A DNA stretch of 64,000 nucleotides. Source: Pachyseris speciosa. Its lineage: Eukaryota; Cnidaria; Anthozoa; Scleractinia; Pachyseridae. A model generated the notes under the pieces. It had not been told where the DNA came from and did not search any database. It saw only the letters and a program-made list of their open reading frames with translations. The stretch's first letter is position 1. Each line of letters begins with the position of its first letter. The DNA lies in assembly GCA_016490735.1 (NCBI GenBank), contig JAEMWC010001553.1, positions 70,001 through 134,000 on the forward strand, given 5' to 3'. The position numbers and the translations under genes are program-made. Positions 21,901-32,341 of this stretch are shown here, piece after piece.

Positions 21901-24900
21901 TGGTCTCCTTACTCCCAAGGGACGTCACGTGATGTGTTACGGATGGACGGATGGACTTATGGACAAAATGCGTGAGCTACCACAGGTAGCCCACACAAGA
22001 ATTGAAAGGGCATATTTCCGCAGAACTTTAATTTGGCGATTTGGACAAAAAATATTTTGACAGGAAGTAAATTTCGCGAAAATTGTCAAAATACTGATCT
22101 GCATTAAGCAACAGTGGGTAGTGTCAGAATTGGCACAACTGAATTTAATTTTCCGGAACAATAGTTTCCAATGACACTCACGGAAACAGTTGACATGTTC
22201 TTTTGCAACAAAGCAAAGCATTTAACATGCTCTCACGAGAGAAACAACTCCCTTGATCGCCACGCCATAGCCTCTTTGAAGTGCCTTCCCGCCGAGACGG
22301 TTTTAGAGAAAGTTCTAGGCCTACACACTGTTTTCTTTTGAGAGGAGGGGTCGTTTACACCGAAGTTATGGATACGAAACAACGACGATCACCACTTGTG
22401 CAAGGGGGAGTGGAAATTCCAGTCAAAGTTAACATAAATAACAAGTACATGTATAAACACTTGTCGTGACGAGTTACAAGGAGCCAGATAGGAAAGGATT
22501 GTTTGACGACTGCACCAAGGATATCTAGCAAGAACTACAGCAAGAAGATGATATTGATTCAGACGAAGATAGCTCGCACGCCGAAACCTAAATAGAGAAC
22601 ATGAACAAGATAGTTATTTAGTGAAACGACGTTAGCGTTGATTAAAGAATTAAATAGCAGGGTATTAAATTCCTGTGGTTATCGCAAATACTTTTTTTTA
22701 CGCTGGTCTTTAACCCATTGACTCCCGAGCATTTTGCCGAAAAACACCTTTTGAAGCCCGTCAAGCCGTTTTCTGGCGAGATTCTAGCCAAAAAGAACCA
22801 AAACTGTCCAAAACTCTGTTTGCTGGTGGAGTTCATCGCGCCCTTCTTTTCCTGATGCTTGATATTAACTTTCAAAGTTCGGGCATGCGCAGAAAGCAAA
22901 CTTTTGGGTTGAAAAGTTTCACCACCCCCTCTCCTTCTACCTTTCGCTTTCTCTCCTCCCCTTTTCTTTCGCTTTTCTTGCCTTGCTTTCTTTTTCTCTT
23001 GCTGGGCCCACTTCTTATTAAATTTTTCCGTATTGTTAGTTGTTAGTTAGTTGTAGACTCAACGTCACTTGGTTTTTTTGCGTTTTCTCCGGCCTGTTTG
23101 ACAGAATCGTGCTCACTTGGGTATGGTTTGAAAGATCTTTTCCCCTTACATATGCTACATGTAAAAGTTGTCCATGAGCATTAAAACTAATGACGTCACA
23201 AGCGGTACAAGGGACCTGGTTCTGCGCGGCCGATTTTGGCTGGCACGGGTGCCAATGAGTTAATTTCGCGAATTTTTGAAAAAAGTAACAATTAGGTATC
23301 CTGAATGTAAGTGCTCGCAGGTTAGAAGAGCGTCAGGTTGCACGGCCTGTATCGCTGAAAGGAGTTTATTCCTTTCACACCAGTCATCGCAGAAAAACAA
23401 CTCGTTTAGCTCGTTCTTCCAATTTCAGATGTTACGCCACCATCAACGCAGGACTGTCCAGCGTCATTCTCGGATAAATCCAACATTCTTCAAAAACAAG
23501 TCACGTGGACGCCACCCACATTCACTGACAATGTTGGCGTCACCAGTGTAATCTCCATTCGCCAGCCTGGATTTACAATGAATACTTACACTTCGATAAG
23601 GATACGATATACGGCTACTGATGCTGCGGGAAACATTGCTTACTGCAAATTTAACATTACTCTGGATGGTAAGTCTTTTTGTGAAGTCATGACGTAGTTG
23701 ATTTCAAATCGTGTAAACGGACGTCGCGACGCGTCTTGCACCACAAGGCTGCAATCGTTTTCTCGTTTTTCCTTTATTTCAGTGGGTTTAGTTAAAGGAG
23801 CTATGTCATGTTGATTTTTACGTTTTGTGATCGCCATATAAAACCAAGTGCCCTCAAGTACCTTCCCTCAGTCATAACCAAAACGCTTTTAGAACACCAA
23901 AATAAAGATATCAAGCCATTGTCTAAGAAGGGGAGCAAAGAATACTCGGTATTTCGCTATTTTCAACGGCACAAGAGAAGGACTGATTTTAACCCTAACC
24001 AGCCGCAGCTAAAGAGGACTGAATGTCCTTTGCTTCCAATATGTCTTTCAGCTTTCCAGAGAGATATAAATAATACGGCAAAAAAGTACTATAGTGATCA
24101 CGTCACAAACACTCTGAATTTGTGAGTTTGATGGATTTGATGAAATATTAGGAAAAAGTTTGACACAAAAATGTCAATTTACTAAAAAGTGACGCCGGTT
24201 ATTGGAATTCTAGATGATAACGGCATTTATTACAAAATTCCAATGTTTTTCAACACAAATCTCTCCAGTTTTGTGCTGGTACTAAACTGACGAAAGAAGA
24301 GCAAAATCAGACAGATTTGTTAAGGAATTATGCCTTGTAAATTCCCATGATACAACTTCCAAACTTCGTTTGGTGAGCGGAATTTTTTTCTAAAAAAGTC
24401 CTTGTCTTGTGATCTCACTTTACCACTCTGTTACTGTCCCATGCTCTGTGGCGAATCACATAAAAAGCCTTTTGACAACTTTTTGATGGCTAGCTGGCTC
24501 CAACTAGCCTGCATACAGGCTCTTCATTTGGGCAATGCATGCAGACAGACTTTTTACCTCGACTAAAGGCGCGCGGTCAAGAGCTACAGGATTGAGGCTC
24601 TTCATTTGGGCAACACAGAGAGGTTTTTGCGTCGATTAATGGCACGCGGTCAAAACTAAGCTACAGGATTGAGGCTCTTCATTTGAGCAACGCAGAGACG
24701 TTTTTTGCCTCGATTAATGGCGCGCGGTCACTAAAGTTTGACGGAGCACCATTCGAAAGCGAAACTTCTCTGAATTAATTGCCCAAATAAAGAGCCTGTA
24801 TGCAGGCTAGGCTCCAACTACATGCAAGCACATGGCACATGCAAATCCTGCTGCCAGCAAAAGCATGAAATTTTAAATCCTTCCTTCGCACAGTCCTTGC

Positions 24901-27900
24901 ATTTTGATTGACATCTGATGGTAAAAGGAAATCAGCTAGAATATTACCGAAATGGTGTCAAAAAGTTGTCAAAATAATGAGTAAATGCAGTAAATGATAT
25001 TCAGAGAAACTGAACAATTAGGTTAACGACGATTTTCGAGAGCTCGAGGTTTTGCGTAGGTCGTCTAACAGAATGGAGGTCATACCAACGGGGGCTTACA
25101 AGAAGCTCTCCGAGGACCTCACAAGATTGGCTGAACAGAAAAAACAAACAAACAAACAACCAAAAAAAAACCAAACAAACAACAACAACAAAACAATAAA
25201 CGATCAACAGAAGCCATGCTCTCTATTCGCTATAATTCTTCGCGATAACCAGGCCCTATGAAAGTTCTAAAGAGTTACTTCCCCTTACTGGCACAACAAG
25301 GTGTTGGCATTCATATGCATATTACGGGATACAGAATCGCAATGACTCTTCAGTAATCCAATCCTCTATTGATAATTCTAAATCCTTTGTACTATGAATA
25401 ACTTCTGGCTTTACAGGTTCAACTTGTTTCACTCCTGCTCATCCCAAGAATGGCATGGCGAATCGGTTCGGTTTTTTCCTTCAATTGATGTGCAATTCAG
25501 GGTTCTTCTTCAACCCGACTCCTCCAGGATTTTCTGGATTCCAAAACCCCTTCTACAAGTGCCTAAACAACAAGTGGGTGTCTCAGAATTCCTTGAAAGC
25601 TGTTTTAACAAAGGCACCGGATTGCACGGGTAAGGAAACGTTTGCTATTTGCTCTTTGCTTCCCAAACTGATTATAATTGTAATAATCATAATGTAATCT
25701 ACGATTAATCACTGGATATATACGATATCGCATGTATGCGTTTGAATACTGAGCTAATCAAATGTATCATTGACGAATTTGAAAATGAGTAGAAAGTTCA
25801 TTGTAAAACACCATATGGAGTAAAGAAAGACACACACTTCAAGTGGCCGGGTATTCTGCAGTTACTCCTGGCCATATATTTGCCGTGAAACGTGATTTAA
25901 GGTTCACAGTGAAAGCCTCGAAGCATTTTCAGAGAGAACTGAGGTCAACATGTCTGCAACGCGAGCTAAAAAGTTTTGCGTGTCACCAAATCGGCTTTTA
26001 AAAAGTACAGAGTGTCCAAAATAGCCTTAATTTGCGGTCTTATAGCGATATTTTCATGGCTTCCCAAGAGCAAATATTAACAAGAGCTCGAATTTCTAGC
26101 TCACGTGACTTTGTTACGAATTTGACCAATCATAAAACAGACTTGTGCCATCAGTGGCCGTGTTTACGAGGGTTAGTGACAAATTTGCCTAATCTGGGCC
26201 CTCACAATAGGGGTCCGGTTTTTTTCTCAGTCCACCTGCTAGGAAGTGCTTCTTAATTTATTCAATGTCGTTCCAATCAATGCTAATGCACACATTATGA
26301 ATGAAATGGATTCTTCTATTTTTCTGTCTTAAAGGTTATGTGAAGTATGAAGGTGCACCTTGTCCAGGAGGATCTGTTGTTATGGACACAATTTGCTGTA
26401 AGCAACATTTATGTTAGTCTACTGACAGAAAACAGGAGTTTCAGCCGAAGGTCTAGTCTGCGGTACATCTTCTTTGTCAGAAACCAGACTGCAAAACAGA
26501 ACAAAAACCACCAAACCTTGATCCTTTTCCGGTAAGTGCGGCACTTCTCTGTTCACGTGATTTGATGCTTTTATGGCAGCCACATAAGACCCGGCTGTGT
26601 GTGTTCTTCAAAATTTGTACTTTTTGTTTCAACTGAATATTTAAAATTTCGCGTCATATCGTAACTGTATAGTATCACAGCGATTTTCAGGGATTTTGAG
26701 ATTGTTTGTTAATCGTGAAATTTGAAATAGCGGATGCAAGATGGAGGCTGTTGAGAAGTAACAACAGTTTCGACTTAGTGTATACACTCCACTTTTCACT
26801 GTTACAATTTGAATCCTCCGTGAGTTGTGGAGGATTTTAAAGCTGAGACGGTACATAGAAACCCCAGAAATAAGGTCAAAAGAAGAGGGAATTCGTCGTG
26901 ATTTTATAATGGCGGCCATTTTGTGTCCTTTTAATGTTTGAAACTGAAGAAAGATAGATTGATAAAGATAAAGATAGATAAACATAGATAGTCCCGTAAG
27001 AAATTTCTATTAAAGTTGCCATGTCGCACAGTGAGTTGTTCTGTCACATGAAATAAACACACAACAAGAAAACGTAACATCGAATACATTTCTAGCTGGA
27101 TTTGAAAAAAGTAGCCATTATAAAGATTAAGAGTGGACCATGACATTATTATTCTCCTTCTTCCTCTCTCCTCGCTCGACCTCTTTTTCCTTTTCCTTCC
27201 TGCTATGGTGTGATTTTCGGGATAGGTATATTTTTGCAAATCCAGCCAGATATATTTAAGCATTTTAAATTTATTTTAAGCTGCTGATAAAGCTTGGATT
27301 GTTGCAATTGATAACCGTCAGTCATTCAAAAGGACAGTCCATCACTCAGACAAAGGGTGGTATACCTGTGATCAAGCTCGTTATATTGTTGAACGAACCT
27401 ATTACGGGGAACTAGCGGGGTTCACTTCAACAAATGGAGAAACGCCTTCTTCAGTGACTCATCTTATTCTTTATTGGACTTGTACGAAGTCAGCTCACTA
27501 CTGCTTTACAATCAATTCTGCGTTAAACTAGATAGCACCGATTTTTATACTGCTTAGACAACCAGCTGCTCAGCGCAAACTAAATCTGACGTAAGTCCTC
27601 TGTGATTGGCTACAAGGAGCTTATTTGCATCCATACCTTCGATGTATTAGCTGAGCGTAAAACGTTTTCCTACTGAAAATTCACCATGAAGCTTGGGTTG
27701 TCCAGTCAATACAAAACAGGGAGACCAATATAAAATAACAAAGTTCAGACCCAGTAAGGTTTCACAAAAATAATCCGAAAAGCACTAAAAGTTGTTGTTT
27801 AAAAATTGTACAAGTAGTCGATTCGTTGAAGGTGTTAGCCTTCTTCATCGAAAACGATTGGCTAAACGTTTCCATAAATTAAATGAGTACGTGGTCATCA

Positions 27901-30900
27901 ATATCTAGAGCTCCAATTACATATTCAGTACGTGGCAGAATGCAGAATTACAACAATGGATATTTATCTTCATTGCAACCCTAAGATCGTAGTATTTACT
28001 TTCAAAAACACCTTAAGACATCAACTGCCATAAATTCGGTAAAAGAACCCAAGAAAATCTACCAAAAATGATTAAAAATAAGAGCAATAGTTTCCTGGAA
28101 AGGACCGACGAAAGGTCAAGTTTGGTAAAAACTCATCAAAGTAAGGTAAACAAGGTGTTATCATTTGGGGAAACTTAATTGAACATATACTTGTGGTAGA
28201 AAGTATTTCTGCGGAAACGAACGGCTAATCACACCGAATTCATGACAAGAGAATTTATACGTTAATCATGCATTAAGAACAATTAAGTCGAACTACAAGG
28301 TGAGACTAGAAATTGATTGGTGTTATCTTTAGAGAGCTGCGTAACGAAGGAAATGAGTCAACTGATCTTTTTTTGTGTTATTTCCCAAACCGAAATACAA
28401 TTTGTAATAAGTCCAAGACCAATAAAATTCCTTTAACTATTTCAACCAAAATAATTACGTCGTTGTAAATATTTTTTTATCACTGGCAATTTTTATCGTC
28501 TAACAATATCTCCTCGATTCAGTTGCCGTTCTCGAGTGTGAGTGCGAAAAAACACTTAACGCATTTATTTGAGAAAAAAATCCGTGTCGCTAAATTGTCA
28601 ACAAATTTCATTAACAACCTGAAAGCCTTAAATTAAAGCGGGTGCAAATTTCGGAGCATTTTATAGGAGAAGTGAGAAAAAATGTTATTAGTGCGTTAGT
28701 GATAAATACTTTGTCCTCTTCAGCATGAAAACTGTTAGTACCTGCAAAAAATTCGATAAACCAAATAAGGTCCTTTCCAGTTAATACAGAAATGACTCAA
28801 GAATGAGCCACAACATGAGAACGATTTTCAATCGAATGCCGTAAAACCAAACCAAACCAAACCAAATTCCTCTGACCAATCACAGCAGGCGCTTCCAAAG
28901 CAGTGAACCAATCTTCAAAGCAGTTACATTCAGCCAGCACAAAGCGCGGGAAATGTTGTGCGAGCCAATCACGATTGGTTTGGGTACGTTATGCTTGTTA
29001 TTGGTTGAAAAAATGGCGCAAGGTTATCCCACCAATCACAGAGGGAAGCAATGAAAAACTCGAAAGCCAATAGGGATTAGAGTTTCATCTCTCAGTTGAA
29101 TACCAATCTAACATCAAGGCAACAAACTACTTTTTTCGTCTTATTTAGTTTGCACGTAATATCACTGGGACACATGTGTACAAGGAAAAGCGAAAGGAAA
29201 ATTTTATATCATTGTTTTTGTTCCCAGGCTTACTTTTTTGACTTAAACTTGCGTCAATCCTTTTGTTTCACGTTGAATAAATACTGGGCCGGAAACAGGG
29301 CTTTAAATAGTTAACTGTGCTGTGTTTTTTTCCCTCAGCAAACTGTCATCCAGGAAGCTACAGCGACAACATAACGCAGACGTGTATACTGTGTAATCCT
29401 GGATTTTATCAGGACGAGGAAGGAATGGAGGAATGTGAGCCCTGTCCAATGAACACTTCATCCGTCATCATGGGAGCCAAATCAATTGCAGACTGTAAAA
29501 GTAAGTTGTATATGCTAGATGGCTTGGAAGATGTCTTCTTCAGTGAGTGACATGTGCAACTCGGAATACAAAGATATGCAGGTTCGTCCAGCAACTGGTC
29601 GATGGGTAGCCACCAGCTCCCGCAAATAGCTCAGTTGTTTACAGAAACCAACAGCCTTATGGCTGCTGTCGATGTGCTCCCAATAGGGGTGGCAAGTCAT
29701 GTACAAAGCAGTTCTTCTAGCGGGACTTTGGTTAACTTGTTGCTACTGAGAGAATTCTGAAAAAAAAAAAAAAAGATTAAGTTAAGACTTGATCAGTAAA
29801 CAACCATGAAATCAACAGTCCCATCAGGAGAATGGTGAGGTCATTCAATCTACGGACTGCTACAACTTACGTGAACTCTCACGTTTTTTTTTTAATCGAT
29901 GGCAGTAAAATAGACGGCCATAAAAGTGCTTCCGATCCTTCTTTCGTTCAATTCCACAAGATGGTTGATATTTTTAATATACACTACGTGAAGTGGATGT
30001 TATAGAAATAGCCCTGATTGTTTTATTTAGTTTTCTTTTCGTTTTAGCTGTTTGCGAACCTGGCTATTACTCTACTAACGATGGTGTAGAGCCTTGCGTG
30101 GAATGCCCCATTGGAACGTACCAGGAAAATGAACAACAAACTCATTGCAGCACATGCCCAGCAGGAACGAATACGACGAGTACCGGAAGTGCGTCGCAAG
30201 ATGACTGCTTGTGTGAGTACTTGTGTGTGTGTGCTTGTGTGAGTACTGCTTGTGTGAGTACAATATTAGCACGTGATGCGCTTTATTTCTAGCCACGCGT
30301 TCCAAATTGATGCGGCGAAAGTGCAATGCATTAGTGTTATCTTCTCACCGCAGAAAAAGACAGGGTCACGAGGAAATGGAGTGCATCTTGGGGAACAGCT
30401 TATCTCTAGCAAAAACGTGTTCAAGCAGCTCCAAGAACCGAGGAATGGAGCATTGTCAAATACATTCCTTATGGGGTCTTGATTGAGTTAAATGTTGTAT
30501 TGAGAAAAGAAGACCGGAGAGACTTGGGCATAACTTTGTGCCTAGCAGCAAATGGGACATCTAATCTCACTGAAGCGTGGGAGCAAATCCCACATCTAAA
30601 TGATTAGCCAAACAGCAACGTCAAAATTAATTGTGTTTAACTAGGATCAATCTGTTAGGTGAAATTTTTGAAGTTATCGCCAAACTGGTAGGAGAAGAAA
30701 ACCTACAGGGTTCGAGTGTAAAGTTTGCATGCGCAAAATGTCCGGAAAATATATGGGAACACTTTGGGTTTGTGCAATATTTGTTATCAAAAAGGCCTTC
30801 CAAAATTCTTCCAGGTAACACGTCAGTACAGGGTTTATAAAAGGGCTAACTTTATGTGCAAATATTTTTACGGGCTCAAAAATGATCCATGTACTAAGAG

Positions 30901-32058
30901 GATCTATTTATTTCTTACCCATCAGCCCCTATTTGCATCACGGCAACCGTGCCGACCTTTGAGCTTACAGTGTACGAGAACGATACCATTGCGGTTGCGT
31001 GCTACATTGCAGGAGATCCCATTACGAGCGTATCGTGGAAGAACGTTGGAGGTGAGTAACAGGCTAAAACGTTTCTGTAATTACATTAGATGCATTCGAA
31101 ACTACAAGGGTGCTTTATTAACGTCACATCTGTGGAAAGATTTTTGTTGTTGACGCTTTTGTTACTCTTCAGACTTCTTTTATCACCAAAGAGACGCTGA
31201 ATTTGGATAAAAGTTTATCTTAAAGATAAACTCTGAGTTGACTTTGAGTTTAGTGTTGCCTTAGAGCAGTTTTCAATTGAGTGTCGTAAAACCAAAGAAT
31301 TAATCAAGCCAATCAGAACAGAGGTACAGGGCGCAAGGACCCAATCAGAATTCCAAGCAATTAGACGTAATCGGCCCAAAGCGCGGGAAAATGCGCGCGT
31401 GCAAGTCGCGATTGGTTTTGGTTTTGCTTCTCACTGGTTGAAAAAGTGGCGCGAGTTTTGCTGGCCAATCACAGAGCTAGGCAATGCAAAACTAAAGCGA
31501 AAGCAACTTACTTTCGACACTCAACTGAAAACCGCTCTAGTTCACATTAAAAACACTAACCGGGGACTAAATTTTACTCAGTCCTCCCCGCCCTCGTAGG
31601 AGTATAGGGCAAACATCCCATTGACTTGTGGTTTTAGTAATTAATCGCCTGAAATTGAGAAATAATAGACAGGAAGCATCGGCCAAGTGTTAGCGGTTAC
31701 CTAACTCGCAATTTCAACAATTTGTCTAGAGGTTTTATTTACGACGTAGTTCTTTTATGTGTCTTTAGTGTGACCTGCAGCTCAGCTTTTGTACGTTCAA
31801 AATGCCAGAAATACTACATATATTTATAGATTTTCTATAATTTCTATAGGTTCGCTTCCTTCTACGGATCGTCTGACCATCAATAATATATATGACCTGG
31901 ACATGAAGCTGCCTGGAGTTGAATATGTTATTGTCGGCGCTGCTCTCGCTGATGCTGGTACTTACGAGTGCCAGGCCTCCAGTATACATGGCTCGGTTAC
32001 CAAGCAAGTCAAGATTGGAGTCATGGCTGACTTATCACCTGGTATAGTTAGCGGATAG
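15926..32058 (+). CDS. Secreted mosaic protein: SP, Gly-rich repeats, Sushi, HYR x2, Sushi-like, GCC2/GCC3 x2, Ig
   Basis: Thirteen exons were assembled from acceptor/donor sites: 15926-15998, 16430-16504, 16833-16907, 17232-17306, 18033-18227, 20119-20361, 23429-23668, 25417-25629, 26335-26397, 29339-29500, 30048-30212, 30926-31051 and 31850-32058. Every junction is phase 1 and the summed length is 1,914 nt, giving 637 residues plus a stop. The protein starts with a hydrophobic signal peptide and has no transmembrane segment, so secretion or matrix location is expected. The order Sushi-HYR-HYR-Sushi with GCC2/GCC3 repeats recalls SVEP1-like adhesion proteins, but no VWA or pentraxin domain is visible. 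The terminal stop (TAG 32056) assumes that the weak donor at 32042 is not used; if it is used, the gene continues into the TSP1 exons from 43853. The symbol is unknown. Confidence 0.75.
16430..16504 (+). CDS. Exon 2a: 25-codon Gly-rich module
   Basis: Acceptor TTTGTTAG, then 75 nt, then donor GTAAAA, phase 1 at both ends. It encodes G-SASSQMKAGK followed by a GGGGRST box. First of three tandem copies with a period of about 400 bp; inclusion of any number of copies keeps the frame. Confidence 0.7.
16833..16907 (+). CDS. Exon 2b: 25-codon Gly-rich module
   Basis: Same acceptor, length, phases and donor as exon 2a, 403 bp downstream. It encodes SASSQIKAGKMRGGGSRST. The spacer also resembles the first spacer, so exon and intron duplicated together. 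Confidence 0.7.
17232..17306 (+). CDS. Exon 2c: 25-codon Gly-rich module
   Basis: Third copy, 399 bp after exon 2b, again exactly 75 nt and phase 1. It encodes NISSQMKAGKMGGGGGRST. The repeat family stops shortly after its donor. Confidence 0.7.
18033..18227 (+). CDS. Sushi (CCP) domain exon
   Basis: 65 codons, phase 1-1, acceptor CGTTTCAG, donor GTATAT. The four cysteines follow Sushi spacing (VCPKL, RCVFFCGDGYEL, TTCQND, LSCVK), with the GY and the tryptophan (TSW) in place. Confidence 0.88.
18806..18885. repeat. Short foldback
   Basis: GTCTGTAATCATACGAGTGAT is mirrored by ATCACGAGTATGATTACAGAC with a loop of about 40 bases. Confidence 0.65.
19735..19866. repeat. Foldback MITE-like repeat
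   Basis: GTAAGGGGCATGGG near the left end is mirrored by CCCATGCCCCTTAC at the right, with further pairing of TGATTTGACGTCA and TGACTTCAAATCA. Confidence 0.6.
20119..20361 (+). CDS. HYR domain exon 1
   Basis: 81 codons, phase 1-1, acceptor TTCGCAG, donor GTGAGT. Starts near IACPIDRV and ends with FPVGRHRVTW, SGTQKSCSFHVTV, the usual HYR close with a TxxD/S-x-G and a C-x-F-x-V strand. HYR modules are Ig-like beta sandwiches found in adhesion proteins beside Sushi domains. Confidence 0.88.
20592..21999. mobile_element. 1.4-kb element with 15-bp perfect terminal inverted repeats (intronic)
   Basis: CTTGTGTGGGCTACC at the left is matched exactly by GGTAGCCCACACAAG at the right. No transposase frame survives between them and no target duplication is obvious, so it is a non-autonomous or decayed DNA element in the intron between the two HYR exons. 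Confidence 0.6.
22710..23263. mobile_element. TTAA-flanked MITE, piggyBac-like (intronic)
   Basis: TTAA occurs at both ends. Inside it, CCCATTGACTCCC at the left pairs with GGGTGCCAATGAG at the right, 10 of 13 positions. A TTAA target with C-rich ends is typical of piggyBac-derived MITEs. No coding content. Confidence 0.5.
23429..23668 (+). CDS. HYR domain exon 2
   Basis: 80 codons, phase 1-1, acceptor ATTTCAG, donor GTAAGT. Contains QDCPASF, FTDNVGVTSV and YTATDAAGNIAYCKFNITL, a textbook HYR ending. Confidence 0.92.
24505..24809. mobile_element. 305-bp MITE with 9-bp target duplication (intronic)
   Basis: Ends are long inverted repeats beginning TAGCCTGCATACAGGCTCTT. The 9-bp duplication GGCTCCAAC lies at 24496-24504 and 24810-24818. 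A 9-bp duplication suggests a Mutator-like (MULE) relative. The interior holds three degenerate copies of an 80-bp unit containing GAGGCTCTTCATTTG and CGATTAATGGC. Confidence 0.8.
25417..25629 (+). CDS. Sushi-like exon
   Basis: 71 codons, phase 1-1, acceptor TTTACAG, donor GTAAGG. Four cysteines (STCFTPAHPKNG, MCNSGFFF, YKCLNNKW, PDCT) and the tryptophan fit a divergent Sushi domain of about 65 residues. Confidence 0.75.
26335..26397 (+). CDS. Short linker exon
   Basis: 21 codons, acceptor TCTTAAAG, donor GTAAGC, phase 1-1. Encodes GYVKYEGAPCPGG and ends in a cysteine. Its support is frame conservation and splice signals only. Confidence 0.55.
28818..29105. repeat. Diverged member of the 275-bp MITE family
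   Basis: Contains TTTTCAATCGAATGCCGTAAAACC, repeated CCAATCAC boxes and an end near CTCTCAGTTGAATACC, resembling the elements at 31263 and 61720. Confidence 0.5.
29339..29500 (+). CDS. GCC2/GCC3 (ephrin-receptor-like) Cys-rich exon 1
   Basis: 54 codons, phase 1-1, acceptor TCCCTCAG, donor GTAAGT. Spacing NCHPGSYS, CILCNPGFYQDEEG, CEPCPMNTSS and a final DC is diagnostic of this module, as seen in SVEP1 and SCUBE proteins. Confidence 0.92.
30048..30212 (+). CDS. GCC2/GCC3 Cys-rich exon 2
   Basis: 55 codons, phase 1-1, acceptor GTTTTAG, donor GTGAGT. VCEPGYYS, CVECPIGTYQ, CSTCPAGTNT, DDCL give the same cysteine pattern as the preceding exon. Confidence 0.92.
30926..31051 (+). CDS. Ig domain, N-terminal half
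   Basis: 42 codons, phase 1-1, acceptor CCCATCAG, donor GTGAGT. The first Ig cysteine lies in VACYIAGDP and the core tryptophan in SVSWKN. Confidence 0.85.
31263..31538. mobile_element. 275-bp MITE with terminal inverted repeats (intronic)
   Basis: Begins AGAGCAGTTTTCAATTGAGTG and ends CACTCAACTGAAAACCGCTCT, imperfect inverted repeats of about 25 bp. It carries several CCAATCA boxes. A close relative sits at 61720-61999. Confidence 0.75.
31850..32058 (+). CDS. Ig domain, C-terminal half, and probable gene end
   Basis: Acceptor TTCTATAG. Contains the DAGTYECQAS motif with the second Ig cysteine and a final strand VTKQVKIGV. Two endings are possible: a weak phase-1 donor GTATAG at 32042, or the in-frame TAG at 32056-32058 fifteen bases further on. 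An AATAAA lies at 32336. Confidence 0.8.
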
Positions 32059-32335
32059 GTGAGCAAATTGTGGGAAGGGGGGTTTGAAGAGATGCAGCGG
32101 TCTAGTGATTGAGGAGCGCGAAGAGCTTTCGATAGGAAGAAGTTTATGTCAATTCTTGTGATATTTTACTGATAAAAATCTCAGTTTTCAATGATAACTT
32201 TGACCTACTGCATTGACCATTCACTAGGCCTGCTGTGGATGTGAAAAAGTATCATTGACTATTCCCAGTTAACAGTGCCTTTTACAACGGATTCATTGAG
32301 GATAATTTCATAGGGAGCAAAGACAGCGAAAACAA

Positions 32336-32341
32336 AATAAA
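32336..32341 (+). terminator. Candidate polyadenylation signal
   Basis: AATAAA about 280 bases after the TAG that would end the Ig exon. Such hexamers are frequent in AT-rich DNA, so it supports a gene end only weakly. Confidence 0.35.
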
